Origin: Brachyhypopomus gauderio
Lineage: Eukaryota; Chordata; Actinopteri; Gymnotiformes; Hypopomidae
Assembly (NCBI RefSeq): GCF_052324685.1
Contig: NC_135228.1
Span: 11,062,886-11,126,885, forward strand
Length of the DNA stretch: 64,000 nucleotides
Reading direction: 5' to 3'
Both the position numbers and the translations under genes were made by a program. This document shows positions 14,425 to 27,130 of this stretch, piece by piece. Below the pieces are notes generated by a model that was not told the origin of the DNA, made no database searches, and worked only from the letters and a program-made list of their open reading frames with translations. Numbering within the stretch: position 1 is the stretch's first letter; each line of letters begins with the position of its first letter.

Positions 14425-14685
14425 CAAGGGGACTGGCTGACATTACTCATTCTAAGATAAAGGTGGTGCTGACTTTAATAATTCTAAGGTAAGGGTATTG
14501 GCTGGTATTTGTTATTCTGAGATGGGGCGGAGCTGACTTTCTTCACTCTAAGATAATGGGGTGGCTAGTATTAGTTTTTCTAGGATGAGGGCGGAGCTGA
14601 CTTTCAATATTCTAAGGTAAGGGTGTGGCTGGAATTCGTTATTCTAAGATGGGGGTGGTGCTGACATTCATTCTTCCACTATAAG
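14425..14685. repeat. Dimeric minisatellite, about 36-bp unit
   Basis: About seven degenerate copies of a unit ending in ATTCTAAGATAAGGG. Two alternating sub-types are visible: one with GTGGCTGGTATT and one with GGAGCTGACTTT. The higher-order period is therefore about 72 bases. Confidence 0.8.
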
Positions 14686-14689
14686 GACT

Positions 14690-17600
14690 GTACCAGCATT
14701 CTTCAGATGAACTCTGCATGATCTGAATATCTCAAATGTACTATTTTTCATATTGATGTTATAAACATACAGACTTCCTCTTATTAGCCTTTAGCAGGGT
14801 TTTCAGAATTTGACCATAATTGCATTGTCCACAGCACCTGTAGATTAAGAAAAAAGATATTATACATACGTTTGGTAGCTTACAGTTTTCTACTGTATGA
14901 ACAATTTTAGCTTATTTCAACATTTTTACTAGGACTTTCCCATGGGTACCCATTAAATTAACTGTTACCCTTTTTCTTTAAATGTCCATGCCTGGCTATG
15001 ATTATAATTAAACTGATGCATCCACCGAGCACTATAATGCCCAGCTGAGATATTAGAACATCTGGCGCTCTTCATGATTGAAACCAGCCAAAACAAAGCT
15101 TCCTGTCATAGGTGTATTCATAAACCATGTGTTGGTGAGCTTCACACTCTGCATGTTTATGCTTCAAGATGCTTGTTTAAATTCCCACTGTCTACTCTGA
15201 AGCTTTAACCTTCACAACAACTGCCTGGAAGTGTCTCTTTCATTATAATGCAGTACGCACTAGTCTAGGAGAAAGCACCACCAGGAGGACTTTGAGCTAT
15301 TGCATGTTTTCGTGCATGGTGAATGGGACACGCTGCAAGAGAAATACAACATCATGGTAGGAGAAATGACACTTCTGATGTGCCTACAGGTCTTTGCGTC
15401 TGTCTCTTATTTTACCCCTCGTGCTACTGTTTTCTTTGATCTTGTCTAAGAACTGTACTGTGGATTCAGCACATCAGCAAGTCACGTGAGCGCTCATGTG
15501 ATCTAAGGCACCTGCACTCTTCTTGTAATTTATGTCAGTGTTGTGTACTGCAGAGAAGGTTTGAGAGATCTCAGATGCTTAATCTATTGTACCTCACAGC
15601 ACAGGAATGAATTTATGCCTTAATCAATTATGGCCATAATATCCATACATAATTGATAAAAATTGATCATGCCCTTCAGAAACAAATATAGCAGCCATAA
15701 ATGAAACTATCCAGTTTTCCTTTTGGGTAATAAGGGTTAATTTATTTGCATGTCATTGATCATTTTCAGAGTACCAAACTGACTATCCAGCTAGACTTTC
15801 ACTACTCGTCTTTTGGATATTTGACAACCCACTTTTTTTGACGATTTAAAGTCTGAAAAAAATTGCTTGGGAACTTGAAAAACAAAGATAAATTCAGGGC
15901 AAACATGTAAGAACAGTTTTTTTTTTCTTCAGTGACAAAACACATTTAAAACCAACATATATCTGAGTGATACCAGATATTATGGTGGGAGATAATGTGT
16001 GGCAGGGCTTTTACACAGGGATTTGATTGGCTTGTAAAAACATGACATGATTTTATTGGTTAATATTTTTTATATTCTCCCACCCAGTTGGCCATGATGA
16101 CATGGATCAGAGTATCTTTGGAGGTAGGCAGACATTATTATAAGATTGTGGAAAAACAAGAATCCGATCTGGTATATGATGGACACTGTTGAACCATGTA
16201 GAAGGTAAAAAGTTCTATATTGACAGTAAGGTGACCACACCACACTATTTACATTTAACATGTGAAATACAGTTAAGGCAAAGTTAACATTTTCACATCA
16301 CTATAATAAAAAGGCAATTTACATTTATAAAATAGTTTATAATTATATATATTATATAGTTTATAATTCCTCACTTGTTCTGTGCTCATTTTATTAAAAT
16401 AATATTTTCTAATTGCTTGATATACAGAATGATATTGTAGTTGTGTTAATTTATACATTCAGTTATTCAGCTGGTCAACACGTAAGGCACATAATGCTTA
16501 TTCTGTTCAAAATCTCACACAAGGTTTCTAAGATTTATAAGGAACATATCGAGATGTTTAGATTGGGAGTCTGAGACCAGGGCTCTCCACGGTGGGCTCA
16601 AATTAGGATCTATAGATTAAAAACTGATTTAACTGCGGTTGGTGGAGAAATCTAACATATTTGCAGTTCCTTATATAACACTCCTCAAACTCAATAATGT
16701 GTCCTTAGGGCTTTTCAGGTCTGTGCAGTGAGACCATTCAGGAGTCAGTGTGAGCTCGATTCTGGGTGTGCATTAATGAGTAGACTAACGAACATGGTTA
16801 AAGACAGACGCTCCCTTAGGTCATCTAATCAATCAGTGCACAGCTGGCGAGGTTACCTGGAGGCACCGAACCCGATGTGAAGAGTGTTCGTGAATCTCTT
16901 ATCAACCCACTGTTTCACTCACGCCGTGCACTCCTGCAATACATCACATTCACACAGTATAGCTCTCGCATTTCGATTCGGTGGTGTGGTCAGTGTCCAT
17001 CCAGTGCACATCAATAAAGATACAATATATCGACTGATGCAAGCATTTCAATGCATTATATTTGATGTGAAGTGGGTCGACACCTCGCCCGTGTCTTGGT
17101 GGCGTTTTGGGCTCTGCAGAACAGACTCTCAATTCCTGTAGAATGTGCAGTCTGATATACAGAATGCATACGCATGCATATGTCCTTATATGATAAGATC
17201 TTTTGAATACTTTGCTTTGTTAGTGAAGAGGGAGCTAATAACTTGTATAACTGTGGATCTGTTTCAGCAAATCAGATTTGGACCTATCTGACACATCCAG
17301 ATTCTCTATAATAACCCTTACGCTGCACAGACCAACTCTGCTAGCTAGTTTGCATGATGAGCCTGGATTTTCCTCTGGGCCTGTGTGTGTGTGTGCATGC
17401 CTGTGTGTGTTCTAAAGTAAACCAAAAGGCTGAGATATGAAGATTGGCAAGATTGGCATTAAAAGTGGCACACAGTTGATTTTTTTTTTCCCACAGACCA
17501 ATCCAACCCTGGCAGCCGGTCTGATTGCCTTCACCCGCAGCGGAGCAACAATCAGCGAATCCTTCCACAAGACAAAGAGGGCATGCGGCACAAAGCCACA

Positions 17601-18590
17601 TCTTTCCTCTCCATTTTGGTTCAGAAATTGAAGACACTTGTATTCAGTACATTTTTCATATCCCGTTTCAAATTGAAAATTACTGTCAGTTCTAACTTTC
17701 TTTAAGTTCCACAAGTTTTTGTGTTCGAGGTTCTTTTCTGATGCGGGTCTTTTGGAAACGAGCGCCGTGTCTGAAATGGCATATTATGACCTGTTTATGA
17801 GAGTATATACTCACTAATCTGACATATGAAATATGTGTGATTTAATTACAATATAAAATTCCACACTGCTGAAACACTTAAAGAATAACGTGCAGTCACA
17901 TGACAGCTAACTCACTGAGTAGCCATTCCATTCTGTTGATTTACAACACAGGAACGCAGGCACATCTTGATGAGGTACTGATCACCTGAACACACTCTTA
18001 TGTTCAGGGCTGTGTGAATGACTGCAGATGCATGAAAGCTGTGATTAAAAATCAAGGTTATTCCACCAAATGTTTTGTGCAATCTTATTCCACCAAATGG
18101 ATTCTGAACTCAAGTTAAAACATCAGTATTATGCTCTTTAAAAATTTAATTTGAACTCTAATCTGTTTTCTTTGCATTATTCAAGGTATTTTGTATTTTG
18201 ATTCAGATCTTAAATTAAATGCACTAAATGACTCAAAATTTTATGGAATCAAACAAAAATGTGTAAACACCAATCAATAAATAAAAACAAACCATACAAA
18301 CAAAAAATGAATCATTTCGCTCTTTCTATTTTTTTCCAGGATTGAGAATGTACTAAAAATCAAAAAACTGAAATTTCTTATTCACAGATGCTTTCACATT
18401 CTTCGCTGCGGCACTCCAAACTGTGGCGAGGTTTATTCTGTTTGCTTTAATTATACTTGAGTGTCTAGATCTCAGCCCACCTGTTGCTATTTAGATTGAT
18501 TGGACATAGTTTGTAAAGCAGAACACCTGTGTCCACAATTTAGTCTGCAACATTAGAGCATAAATTTAAGTCATAAAGTCCAAGTAACTG
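14690..18590. other. Intergenic, AT-rich
   Basis: Nothing beyond simple AT-rich patches (for example near 16330-16370) was recognised. Confidence 0.55.
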
Positions 18591-19116
18591 TGAATCTCCA
18601 CAATCAAATTGTGGCAGGGGATAGATCTGGTCCAAGATATAACAGTATCTTGGAGAGTTCCCAACACCAAGGTGGCCTCGGCCGTTTTTGAAATGGAAGA
18701 AGCTGGGCCCAACCCTGAACCTCAGTAGAGTTGTCCGTCTGGCCAAATTGGGCATGAACCTATTGGATGGACGACCATCTCTGCAGTACTCCATAAATAA
18801 CGTCTTTACGGCTGAGCCTGCACACAGATGTCACTGTTAATAACGTTTGCTCGGTGGCATGTGAAGGACTAGCAACATGTGGAAAAAGATGCTCCGGTCC
18901 GATTAAATGAAAACGTAGGTCTTCGGCCAGAACAGGAAGCACTAAGTCTGGTGAAGAACAGGCAGTACACATCACCTGCTTAGTACCATCCCCACAAAGA
19001 AATATGGCAGCATTTCGCTAGGGTGTTTCTCAGCAGCAGGGGCAGGGAGACTGATAGTAACTGAGTGGTGGATGAATGAAGCCAAAATCAGCAAGATCCT
19101 TAAAGAGCCTCCGTAT

Positions 19117-20725
19117 TAGGGCTGCACGATTAATCGTATTTTTATCGTTATCGCGATGTGAAGTTTCACGATAAACACATCGAAAGAGCCACGATAACTC
19201 CTTGAATAACAGCAAACTCAAATTGCGTTATCCTCGTCCAGCAATAGAGGGAGCTATTCGCGCTGCAGACTATGATCACGTGACGTAAGTAGGCAAGAGG
19301 CAGAGTGAGGCAGAGTTGCCAGGTTCGCGGTTTTCACGCCAAATTGGGCTTATTTGAAAATCCAGCCGCGGGTAAAAATTCTGGGGCCGCGGGGTGCGGT
19401 TTTTTGGGCTACTTTTGAGTTGGGCTACTGCGGAAGTTACAAGTCAACACTAAGAATCGATCGCGATATAATACTCAATTTGTCTCACTGGCAGATTTTG
19501 TGCGGAAAACTTTTGTAGGACCTGGCAACCCTGGAGTGGGGTGAACACGCTCATCAGACACGCGATTTGGTTTAAGCCTGGTTTACACTTGATGCGGCGC
19601 GAGGGTCCGGGAGGCGAAAATAACGTAATCGCGGTGGCTTCGCCCGTGTGCAATTGCCTCGCGCGCTGTCGATTCACGAGGTCGTGCACCTCTCGAATTT
19701 TGTAAGTTCGCGCGCGCCGCGTCTCGGCGCAATGAGAACAGTCATGTTTGCAGGGTTCATACACCTATACAGGGTGGAATTCAAGCACTTGTACGTCACT
19801 TTCAAGGTCCATTTCAATAATTCCCAGCACGTTATTGAATTAAATATTTATACATATACTCTAAATGATTCGAAATAATTCGCTTTTTTATCACATTATT
19901 TAATGTTATTATTTATTTAAAGTTCGCGCGCGCCGCGTCTCGGCGCAATGAGAACAGTCATGTTTGCAGGGTTCGCACCTATACAAGGTGGAATTCAAGC
20001 ACTTGTGCGTCACTTTCAAGGTCCATTTCAATAATTCCCAGCACGTTATTGAATTAAATATTTATACATATACTCTAAATGATTCGAAATAATTCGCTTT
20101 TTTATCACATTATTTAATGGATATTTATTTTCAAAACGCCCAATCTTAGTCTTCACGTTCTCTCATGTTTCGTCCTGGAATTACAAGAGGCTCGTATTTG
20201 TTAACGTAATACAAGAGAATTGTTCAGTCAGACAGATATTTGTTGTGAAACGAAGTAGTTACAATTTCAAGCCTTTTCAAATACTTTAGCCTAAATTCCA
20301 GCACTTTTCAAACCTGAAACACAAAGCAACATTAAAATTGGTCAGGTAAAAGTTCATTCCCCTGTATTTGAGGGGTGTTTTTTTATACTACTAGGCCTAC
20401 ATATCGTTTCAGACAACACTGCAAAGAATGTGACACGGCAAGATTAAACGCTTCCGCCGTTCGCGGAGGTTAACGAGGTGTGCGTAGTCGCTCACTCGTG
20501 AAAGTATAAACCTAGATTGAATCTATTGTTGAATAAACCTGCAAAATATTTGGAATTATTCTGGATTCATTACACAGTAAAAAACAAAACAAATTAACGT
20601 GCTGCTGTTCAGAGAGACACTACATTTCTGTATTTTAATCTTAATTTATCGTGGTTCACATCGATATCGGGATATCCAACAACGTTATCGCACATCGCAA
20701 TTCTAGTCCATATCGTGCACCCCTA
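19117..20725. mobile_element. Non-autonomous hAT element A (1.6 kb) inserted in a Tc1 copy
   Basis: Terminal inverted repeats TAGGGCTGCACGAT and ATCGTGCACCCCTA (13 of 14 matched) are bounded by an exact 8-bp duplication CTCCGTAT (19109-19116 and 20726-20733), the hAT signature. Subterminal sequence is rich in TATCG/CGATA. No transposase frame is present, so mobility would need a transposase in trans. It carries internal cargo shared with element B and a 216-bp tandem duplication. Confidence 0.9.
19705..20125. repeat. Tandem duplication of about 216 bp inside hAT element A
   Basis: Copy 1 (19705-19920) and copy 2 (from 19921) both start at AGTTCGCGCGCGCCGCGTCT and stay nearly identical to the ATCACATTATTTAATG region. 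Only a few substitutions and a small deletion separate them. The related hAT element B has a single copy, so the duplication arose in the element A lineage. Confidence 0.9.
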
Positions 20726-22235
20726 CTCCGTATACATCCTCCTCCAGGGCCCGGGCTTGGGTGACGGTTCATCTTTCAACATAACAACGACCTGGACGCC
20801 AAGCCAAAGCATCGCTGGAGTGCCAAGTGTCTGAATGTCCTTGAGTGGTTCAGCCAAAACGCAGTCTTAAACCCCACTGAACATCTGTGGAGAGCCCTGA
20901 AGGTGGCAGTTCTCACATCCTTGCCATCCAGTCTGACAGAGCTTATGAGAATCTGCCATGACGAATGGGATAAACGGCCTAAACCCAAAGCTTGTAGAGA
21001 TGTGTCCAAGAAGATTTGCAGCTGTAATTGTTGCCAAAGTGGCTTTGAGAAAGAACTGAATAAAGCGTCTGAATGCTTTTGTGAATAAGAGATTTCAGAT
21101 TTTGATTTTTACTTTTTGAAACTCTTTAAAAGCATTTTATTTTTAGGTGTGATAATGTGTACACATGGTGTCCCTCACTGGGCATGCTCACACTGATTTG
21201 GGATCTGTGTGTGACTATAATCAAAACATTCAGAACCAAAAAGAGGCATCAAAGCTGGCACTGGGAAAGGGGAAATTATAGAAAAGAATCACCCGATAAC
21301 GGGAAATAGGAACAAAGAAGGAACCAGAGAACCTGAAGTCCTCACCTGGCAGCACTCTTGTGCTGGCCATGCTGGGTCATTAGCTAGGGGGACGGAGACT
21401 GGAACAGAGGCTTGGCCCGGCTTTGGGCGGCTTCAGTTCTGGCTTGGTCTCCATCCACATGCCTATCGTTGAGAGAGGGAGATTAGTGAGGTGTCTCGTG
21501 AGTTGTCTCCCCTTCGCTGAGGCAGGCTCGCTCTTTCAGTGGCGCCTTTGGGGAGCTCGCTCGTTGTCCTTCTCAGTGGTGCCCAGCCATCTGTAATCAG
21601 GAGCTTCTGCCCTTTCTCAACATGTGCTAGTGTCGCTGTCCACAACAGTGGTGCTGAAACCCCCCCATCCAGCCATGGATTCAGCACTCTGGCTAGTGCC
21701 GGCTGATATACAGTATATATCTACAGCTTCTCTGCATTGCTAAGATGTCTGTCTGAAGATCTGCCAATACCTGAAATCTTACATCACTGACTATTATTCT
21801 GAGCGCTCTCTGCTCCAGTGTGTCAATGTAATTTTCAACTACCTGGCAATCATTTATATTTGAAAAAATATACAATCATCGTGTTTTCAACAAAACCAAG
21901 TGAACAAATTCTCATGGCTTTTCCAATGTGTAGATACAGAACTGCTTGAAAACAACCGTGAGTTACTCTGCTTTGGCTCTCATATTGAGTACAAGCCAGT
22001 CACCCATTGGCACATATTCAATAAGCATTTTGTCCTGCAGTAAATTACTGAATAATTATGTTTGCTCTTTTCCAGTTTTATTAACCAAGTCTGCATCTGT
22101 AACATATAAAACATATTTATTTAGATACTGCATGTGTATCAGTCAGCATGTGTATCTGTGTGCACAAGCTGTGCTTTTTACTAAATTAACCGCCAAAGAC
22201 AAGATTCTGTCTGGCGCTGAAACTGTAACGTGCCG

Positions 22236-22263
22236 CCCCCCCCCCCCCCCCCCCCCCCCCCCC
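22236..22263. repeat. Poly-C run
   Basis: 28 C bases on the plus strand. Confidence 0.95.
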
Positions 22264-24006
22264 ATTTTTTCATATCACCTTTTCATTTCCACTTCATCTC
22301 GTTTATTTGGTCTGGTTTTTTGTTTATCCTGAAAGTGAAGGACCCCAAGGAGCCATTCACAAGCTGAAGCACTTCATCAGGACCTCAGAACCGCAGTACC
22401 CGTGAAGAACTCTTTAAAAGCCTCGTTCAGGAGCCTGGAGGCCAACGCAAGAAAGAACTGCGGTGTGAGCACTCTGCTCCATTTTGGCTCCAGTATAGAT
22501 ATTCCTATTACATAAGCTTCTCTACTCAATAAATGATTCATAATAAGTGAGTGTGTCTGAATAATTCAGTTTCCTAAACTTTGCAACCATGGTTACATGT
22601 GACAGTTATAATTATGTCACTGTTGTTTGGCCACTATTAGGAAAGAACAACAAGACAGATTCTTCACAGAAACATTGTGGACAAGGAAATTTAAACATAA
22701 GCTCTCATGTTCCTCGATACCGGACTTTCGTGTTGATTAGGATGTGCTGGTGTTTATTTTCTGTGATTATTCATGAATCCATCATCTTGCAGAAGGCTTT
22801 TTTATGTTGCTGAAGCCATGGGGGTGGGGGTTGAAGGGGGTGAAAGTTTTCCATGGTCAGAAAGACTGCTGACGGGTTCATTTACATACTCGGGATATGC
22901 AAAAAGTGTACAATGCTAATTCACAGAGCACGCGCTCAGTATCCACTTATTAAGCAAAACCTGCCCTTCACATTCATTCTCTGGCCACACTCCCCTCTCC
23001 TATACTGCACTTTATGTATAATTACAAATCAGTGCCACGCTACCCATTCACTGGTAAATTTGTTATCATAGACTATTCCCAACACAGCAATGACATGGCA
23101 GTGTAATAGTATCGTGCCGGTATAAGGGCGTCGTTTGGGTATAAGAGGTGGGACGGAGGTGCAAGTGTCAAATGCAAGACTCAAAATGAAACATAAACAA
23201 CAAACAGAAGACCACATGGTAACAACACATCCGGAATGAAGCAACGTTGATTCATGCCCCGACTCACTCAGGTCAGGAGGAACCGGAGCTTAAATATACA
23301 CACTAACGACGAGCATCACAAGAAGCAGGTGAGACGTAATGAGAAAACAAGCAGGGCGTAGCAACATGTTAGGGGAGAACACGAGAACACGAGAGCATGT
23401 GGTGACACATCACAACAAATGGGAAGCAGACACAAAGCCACATGTTGGGCTATATCACAGGGGCTATATATAACATTACAGCTGGTAAAAGAATGAAATA
23501 GCTTTAAAATGTGATAACACTGCAGCCGCTTGAGTGTGTGAAAAACAATATGATCAAGGTATTTTAAACACTACAAGAGGGAGTTCTCACCTAATTAATT
23601 TACACTCCACAGAGATCCATTTATGATCAATGAAAGGGTGCCTGAATGTGCTAAGGTTATTATGTAGTAAAATTTAAGACTGAAATTCTATTTATGTAAC
23701 AGTCTACACACCAGATACAAATTCTTCATTTGGTGTACGTTCTTTTACAGACAGTTAATCGGGAATGGCACAAAAACTAGCGAAATGAGAAAGACATGGA
23801 AACAATGGGCCAGCAGAACTGAAAAGGGGCAAATGGCAGAAATAATCCATAAAGAATACCGAACAAAGACCTTGGGGCAAATTACGTCACACCAAGGTGT
23901 TATCACTGAATGGTACATGGTTAAGTGCCGTAGGCAAATAGTGCACTGCACTGTAATGAGTCTGCAGGTGTGCAGGCGTTGCTGGTTTTCAGCATTGTGA
24001 AGCGAA

Positions 24007-24091
24007 GCACTGATTGGTTGGAGTGGAGGAGAGAGCACTGATTGGTTAGAGTGGAGGAGAGAGCACTGATTGGTTGGAGTGGAGGAGAGTG
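24007..24091. repeat. 28-bp tandem repeat, three copies
   Basis: GCACTGATTGGTTGGAGTGG plus AGGAGAGA repeated three times with single-base differences. Each copy holds an ATTGG (inverted CCAAT) core. Confidence 0.85.
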
Positions 24092-26564
24092 TAACAGCAA
24101 TCTGCCGCATGAGACGTGGCTCCAGCCGCAGGGTGACGTTGTGCTCTGATGGTCATGCGTCATGAACGTCTATTCAGAGTGAATGATCCAGAAAGCCAAG
24201 AGACCCTGCACCGTCCCCCTGGGGCCACGCCCCTGGGGCCACACCCCTGACCTCCCCTTAAGACTTCAACCCTTAACTGTACAGCTTTGACTGTAGAGCA
24301 GTGTACATACAATCTACAATCTACATTCAGAGGTGACCAAATTGAGCCCTTTGACAAAGTAACACAACCACCCCATCGCTGTTGGCAAAGAGATTGAATG
24401 CCTAATACATCTTAGCTTTGGAGTTGACCAGGGACAGATAATCAATGCAAACATAAAGGAGAGAAACGTCAGTCAGGTGGTGAAAACGTCTTTAAGATGT
24501 TTAAGAGATTAGCACTAGGTGGAAGCACGTTTGACTGACATGGGATAATCTAATATTTCACTGTTTCTCCAGGAACTGCTGGGACACAACAATCTGGTCA
24601 ATGTGAGATTCGAAGCTTGCATTCCCCAGTTTAGAAATGCCACTTATAGTTAGCAGTGTAGCTAGAGACACCACTTAACGACTCTCCTCCCCCACACAGT
24701 CTGAGAAGAAACCACCATTTAGCCATCCTTAGTATTCAGTAGGGTTTGCAGAGTGGAAAGTGGGGAAGTGGTTGAAACAGGGAGAGTGATTGCTCTCAGC
24801 CAACTGCTTCTCCAAATGTGCATTCAGCTGCATCAGGCATCACCATCCAGTGGCTCTTTGGCCTTCCACTCACAAAGCTCAGCATTAACATTTCTCCAGT
24901 ACAGCAAGCCAGACATCTGAACACACATGATGGTGTTGCTTCACTTCTGTTCCCCTCCAAAACTATCCCCATGCCTAAATAAGGCCTGTCTACTCAGTGC
25001 ATTCACATTAGTCAAGATTTTGTTCTTTTATTTTGTCATTATTTGTAGTGCTGTTAAAAAAAAAAACTTATTTTAAAGCTATAATGTGATTATCAGGCTT
25101 GTGGGTCAAAAGATTACATGTTTGATATTTATAAGAGGGACCAGGATTCAGATAATAAACAGTTCAGAAGCACCTTTTAGTCTTTCAGGGATCTCAAATG
25201 AATATGTCAATGAAGAACTTGTAATAAATCCGAAGCTACATCTGGTGGCACACATTGGAACAGAAGCTCTAGGGGCCTGGTTGAGATGCCCATGGTGTTT
25301 GGATGGAGTACCAATGAAGAAAGGAATGGAGAACATCGCAGAGAACACTTGTAATCAGGAATAGACATCAGAGGATACGAGGTGAGCATCAATTAGCAGA
25401 AGATCAGAAGAAAAAGAGTTAACTGAACATGGTATGGAGGAAGTACTCTTACATTACGAAAAATTTGACTGGCAAGAAAATAAGTAACATTTTAATTCTG
25501 GACACACAAAAACACCCACTGCAATTACTGTGCTAGCTAATTTGTTATGTCATGAGGTGTATGTCTAGGTTTGTATTCATCTCTCCACACAAGCTCAATG
25601 AGACAAACACCCAACATTATTCTCTTCGGAGCAATTTGAATTGAGACGATGTATTATATCTTCTGCTAGAGTTGGCTGTAATTTGTGGCAGATGTGTTAT
25701 GCGCCCTGGGTGTCATCACGGAGCTAATAGTTAGTGTTTGTGACTTTTTTCAGAGTTGGGAATTTCCCCGTAGCATCGTTGCATGTGACAGCCCACTAAG
25801 TAATCCATGTAATTAGACCTAAACTGTGGTATAGAGCGCTGTCAGACTGCACTTTGTTGACATTAATGTAGGTAGCTTAAAGGAGTCAGAGACTGCAATT
25901 TAGATGCAAAGTAGTATTTTGATTAAAATAATTAGTTTATGCTAATAAGTCCACCTAGACTGCACAATAAACAGATGCTAATTAACATTTAGTATTTTTA
26001 CTTAGAGTACGTCACAAACATTTTATTTGCATAAGCACTTGCAGTAGTGAACTGAAGAATTTTGTGTAGTTGATATAGATGCTAACTGCAAATGATTTCT
26101 AATTTCATATTTACATTAATGCTATTGATTTCAAATGACATTTTGTATGATTCTTTAATTCATTGGTGAGTGTTACAGAGCTGAATACAGTGTAAAACTT
26201 CTGCAACAACTTTAAGCAACTCACATTGACTCCTTCACCCTCTTCACTTTTGCAGCCACTGTGGGAAACATGAACTGTGAAAACCATTATCAGTTCCCAG
26301 CTGAGTAGACACTGAACACAAAACGATGAGCAAAGGTTCTGTTTTTTGGTTAGTGGGTTGTTTTACTTAGCAACATTAGTACCACATTACCCAAAAGGAC
26401 TACACTTACGATGTTTATAAAAACAATGCATTCCTTGCTAATTATTAGTTCACAAACACCTTACAAACGAACAGGGGAAGGTTCTATTACATAAAAAGGA
26501 CACAGAGAACTGCTTTCCAAATACACATCCATGTATGCACATCTTCTTGGTTCCCTAAGTGACC

Positions 26565-26788
26565 TCAACTTAGAGTTACCTAGCGATCTCAGCTTAGGGT
26601 TACCTAGCGATCTCAACTTAGAGTTACCTAGCGATCTCAGCTTAGGGTTACCTAGCGATCTCAGCTAATGGTAACCTAGCGTTCTCAGCTTATGGTTACC
26701 TAGCGATCTAGCTTATGTTAACCTAGCGATCTTAGCTTAGGGGTCCCTAGTGATCTCAGCTTAGGGTTACCTAGCGATCTAAGCTTTC
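26565..26788. repeat. 24-bp minisatellite with TTAGGGTTA core
   Basis: Nine or so copies of CTTAGGGTTACCTAGCGATC plus TCAG. Many copies contain TTAGGG, and some carry AGAGTT, ATGGTT or ATGTTA at that place. One copy has lost two bases. Confidence 0.88.
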
Positions 26789-27101
26789 TCCATCAGTCAC
26801 CATCTGCTTCATTTCAAATGTAATACATTACAACCGTGTACCCCAATAGATTGTCTTAGCACTCAGAACTTAAAAAATGGCCTTTAATAACACATAAAAT
26901 AACTAAATTCACATTTTACACATCAACAGATCACTGCTGTGCTTTTTATTTTTGTGCTATAGCTTATGAAAAATTGTAATGTTTGTTTCATGATCCGAAT
27001 AGCATCCATTAATAATCAAATTTAAACCATTCACAAACTAATCCATGAAGTGATTTTTAACCCATTGATAAAGGGAGTCTGTGGGGCTGCTGATAGAGGA
27101 A

Positions 27102-27130
27102 GGGGGGGGGGGGGGGGGGGGGGGTGGGGG
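27102..27130. repeat. Poly-G run
   Basis: 23 G bases, a T, then five or more G. Confidence 0.95.

Larger units (their letters stand above)
18600..21115 (+). pseudogene. Decayed Tc1/mariner transposase, split by hAT element A
   Basis: Translation in shifting plus-strand frames recovers Tc1-family blocks. Left of the hAT insert (about 18680-19108) are KWKKLGP, RTGSTHHL-STIPTKK and GCFSAAGAGRL. Right of it (20734-21090) are NVLEWFSQNAVLNPTEHLW and CHDEWDKRPK. Stops and frameshifts are frequent and the inverted repeats were not identified, so it is an inactive remnant. The two halves resume across one copy of the target duplication. Confidence 0.8.
21120..26560. other. Intergenic
   Basis: No gene recognised. 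It includes the 22236 poly-C run and the 24007 tandem repeat. AT-rich stretches at 25,780-26,200 with many TAAT/ATTA cores could be conserved non-coding DNA, but this cannot be shown from one sequence. Confidence 0.5.

Noticed and set aside
20903..21088. 61-codon plus-strand frame as a host gene
   Set aside because: It is the C-terminal part of the decayed Tc1 transposase.
26565..26788. Regularly spaced repeats as a CRISPR array
   Set aside because: Units are contiguous without unique spacers, and the genome is eukaryotic.
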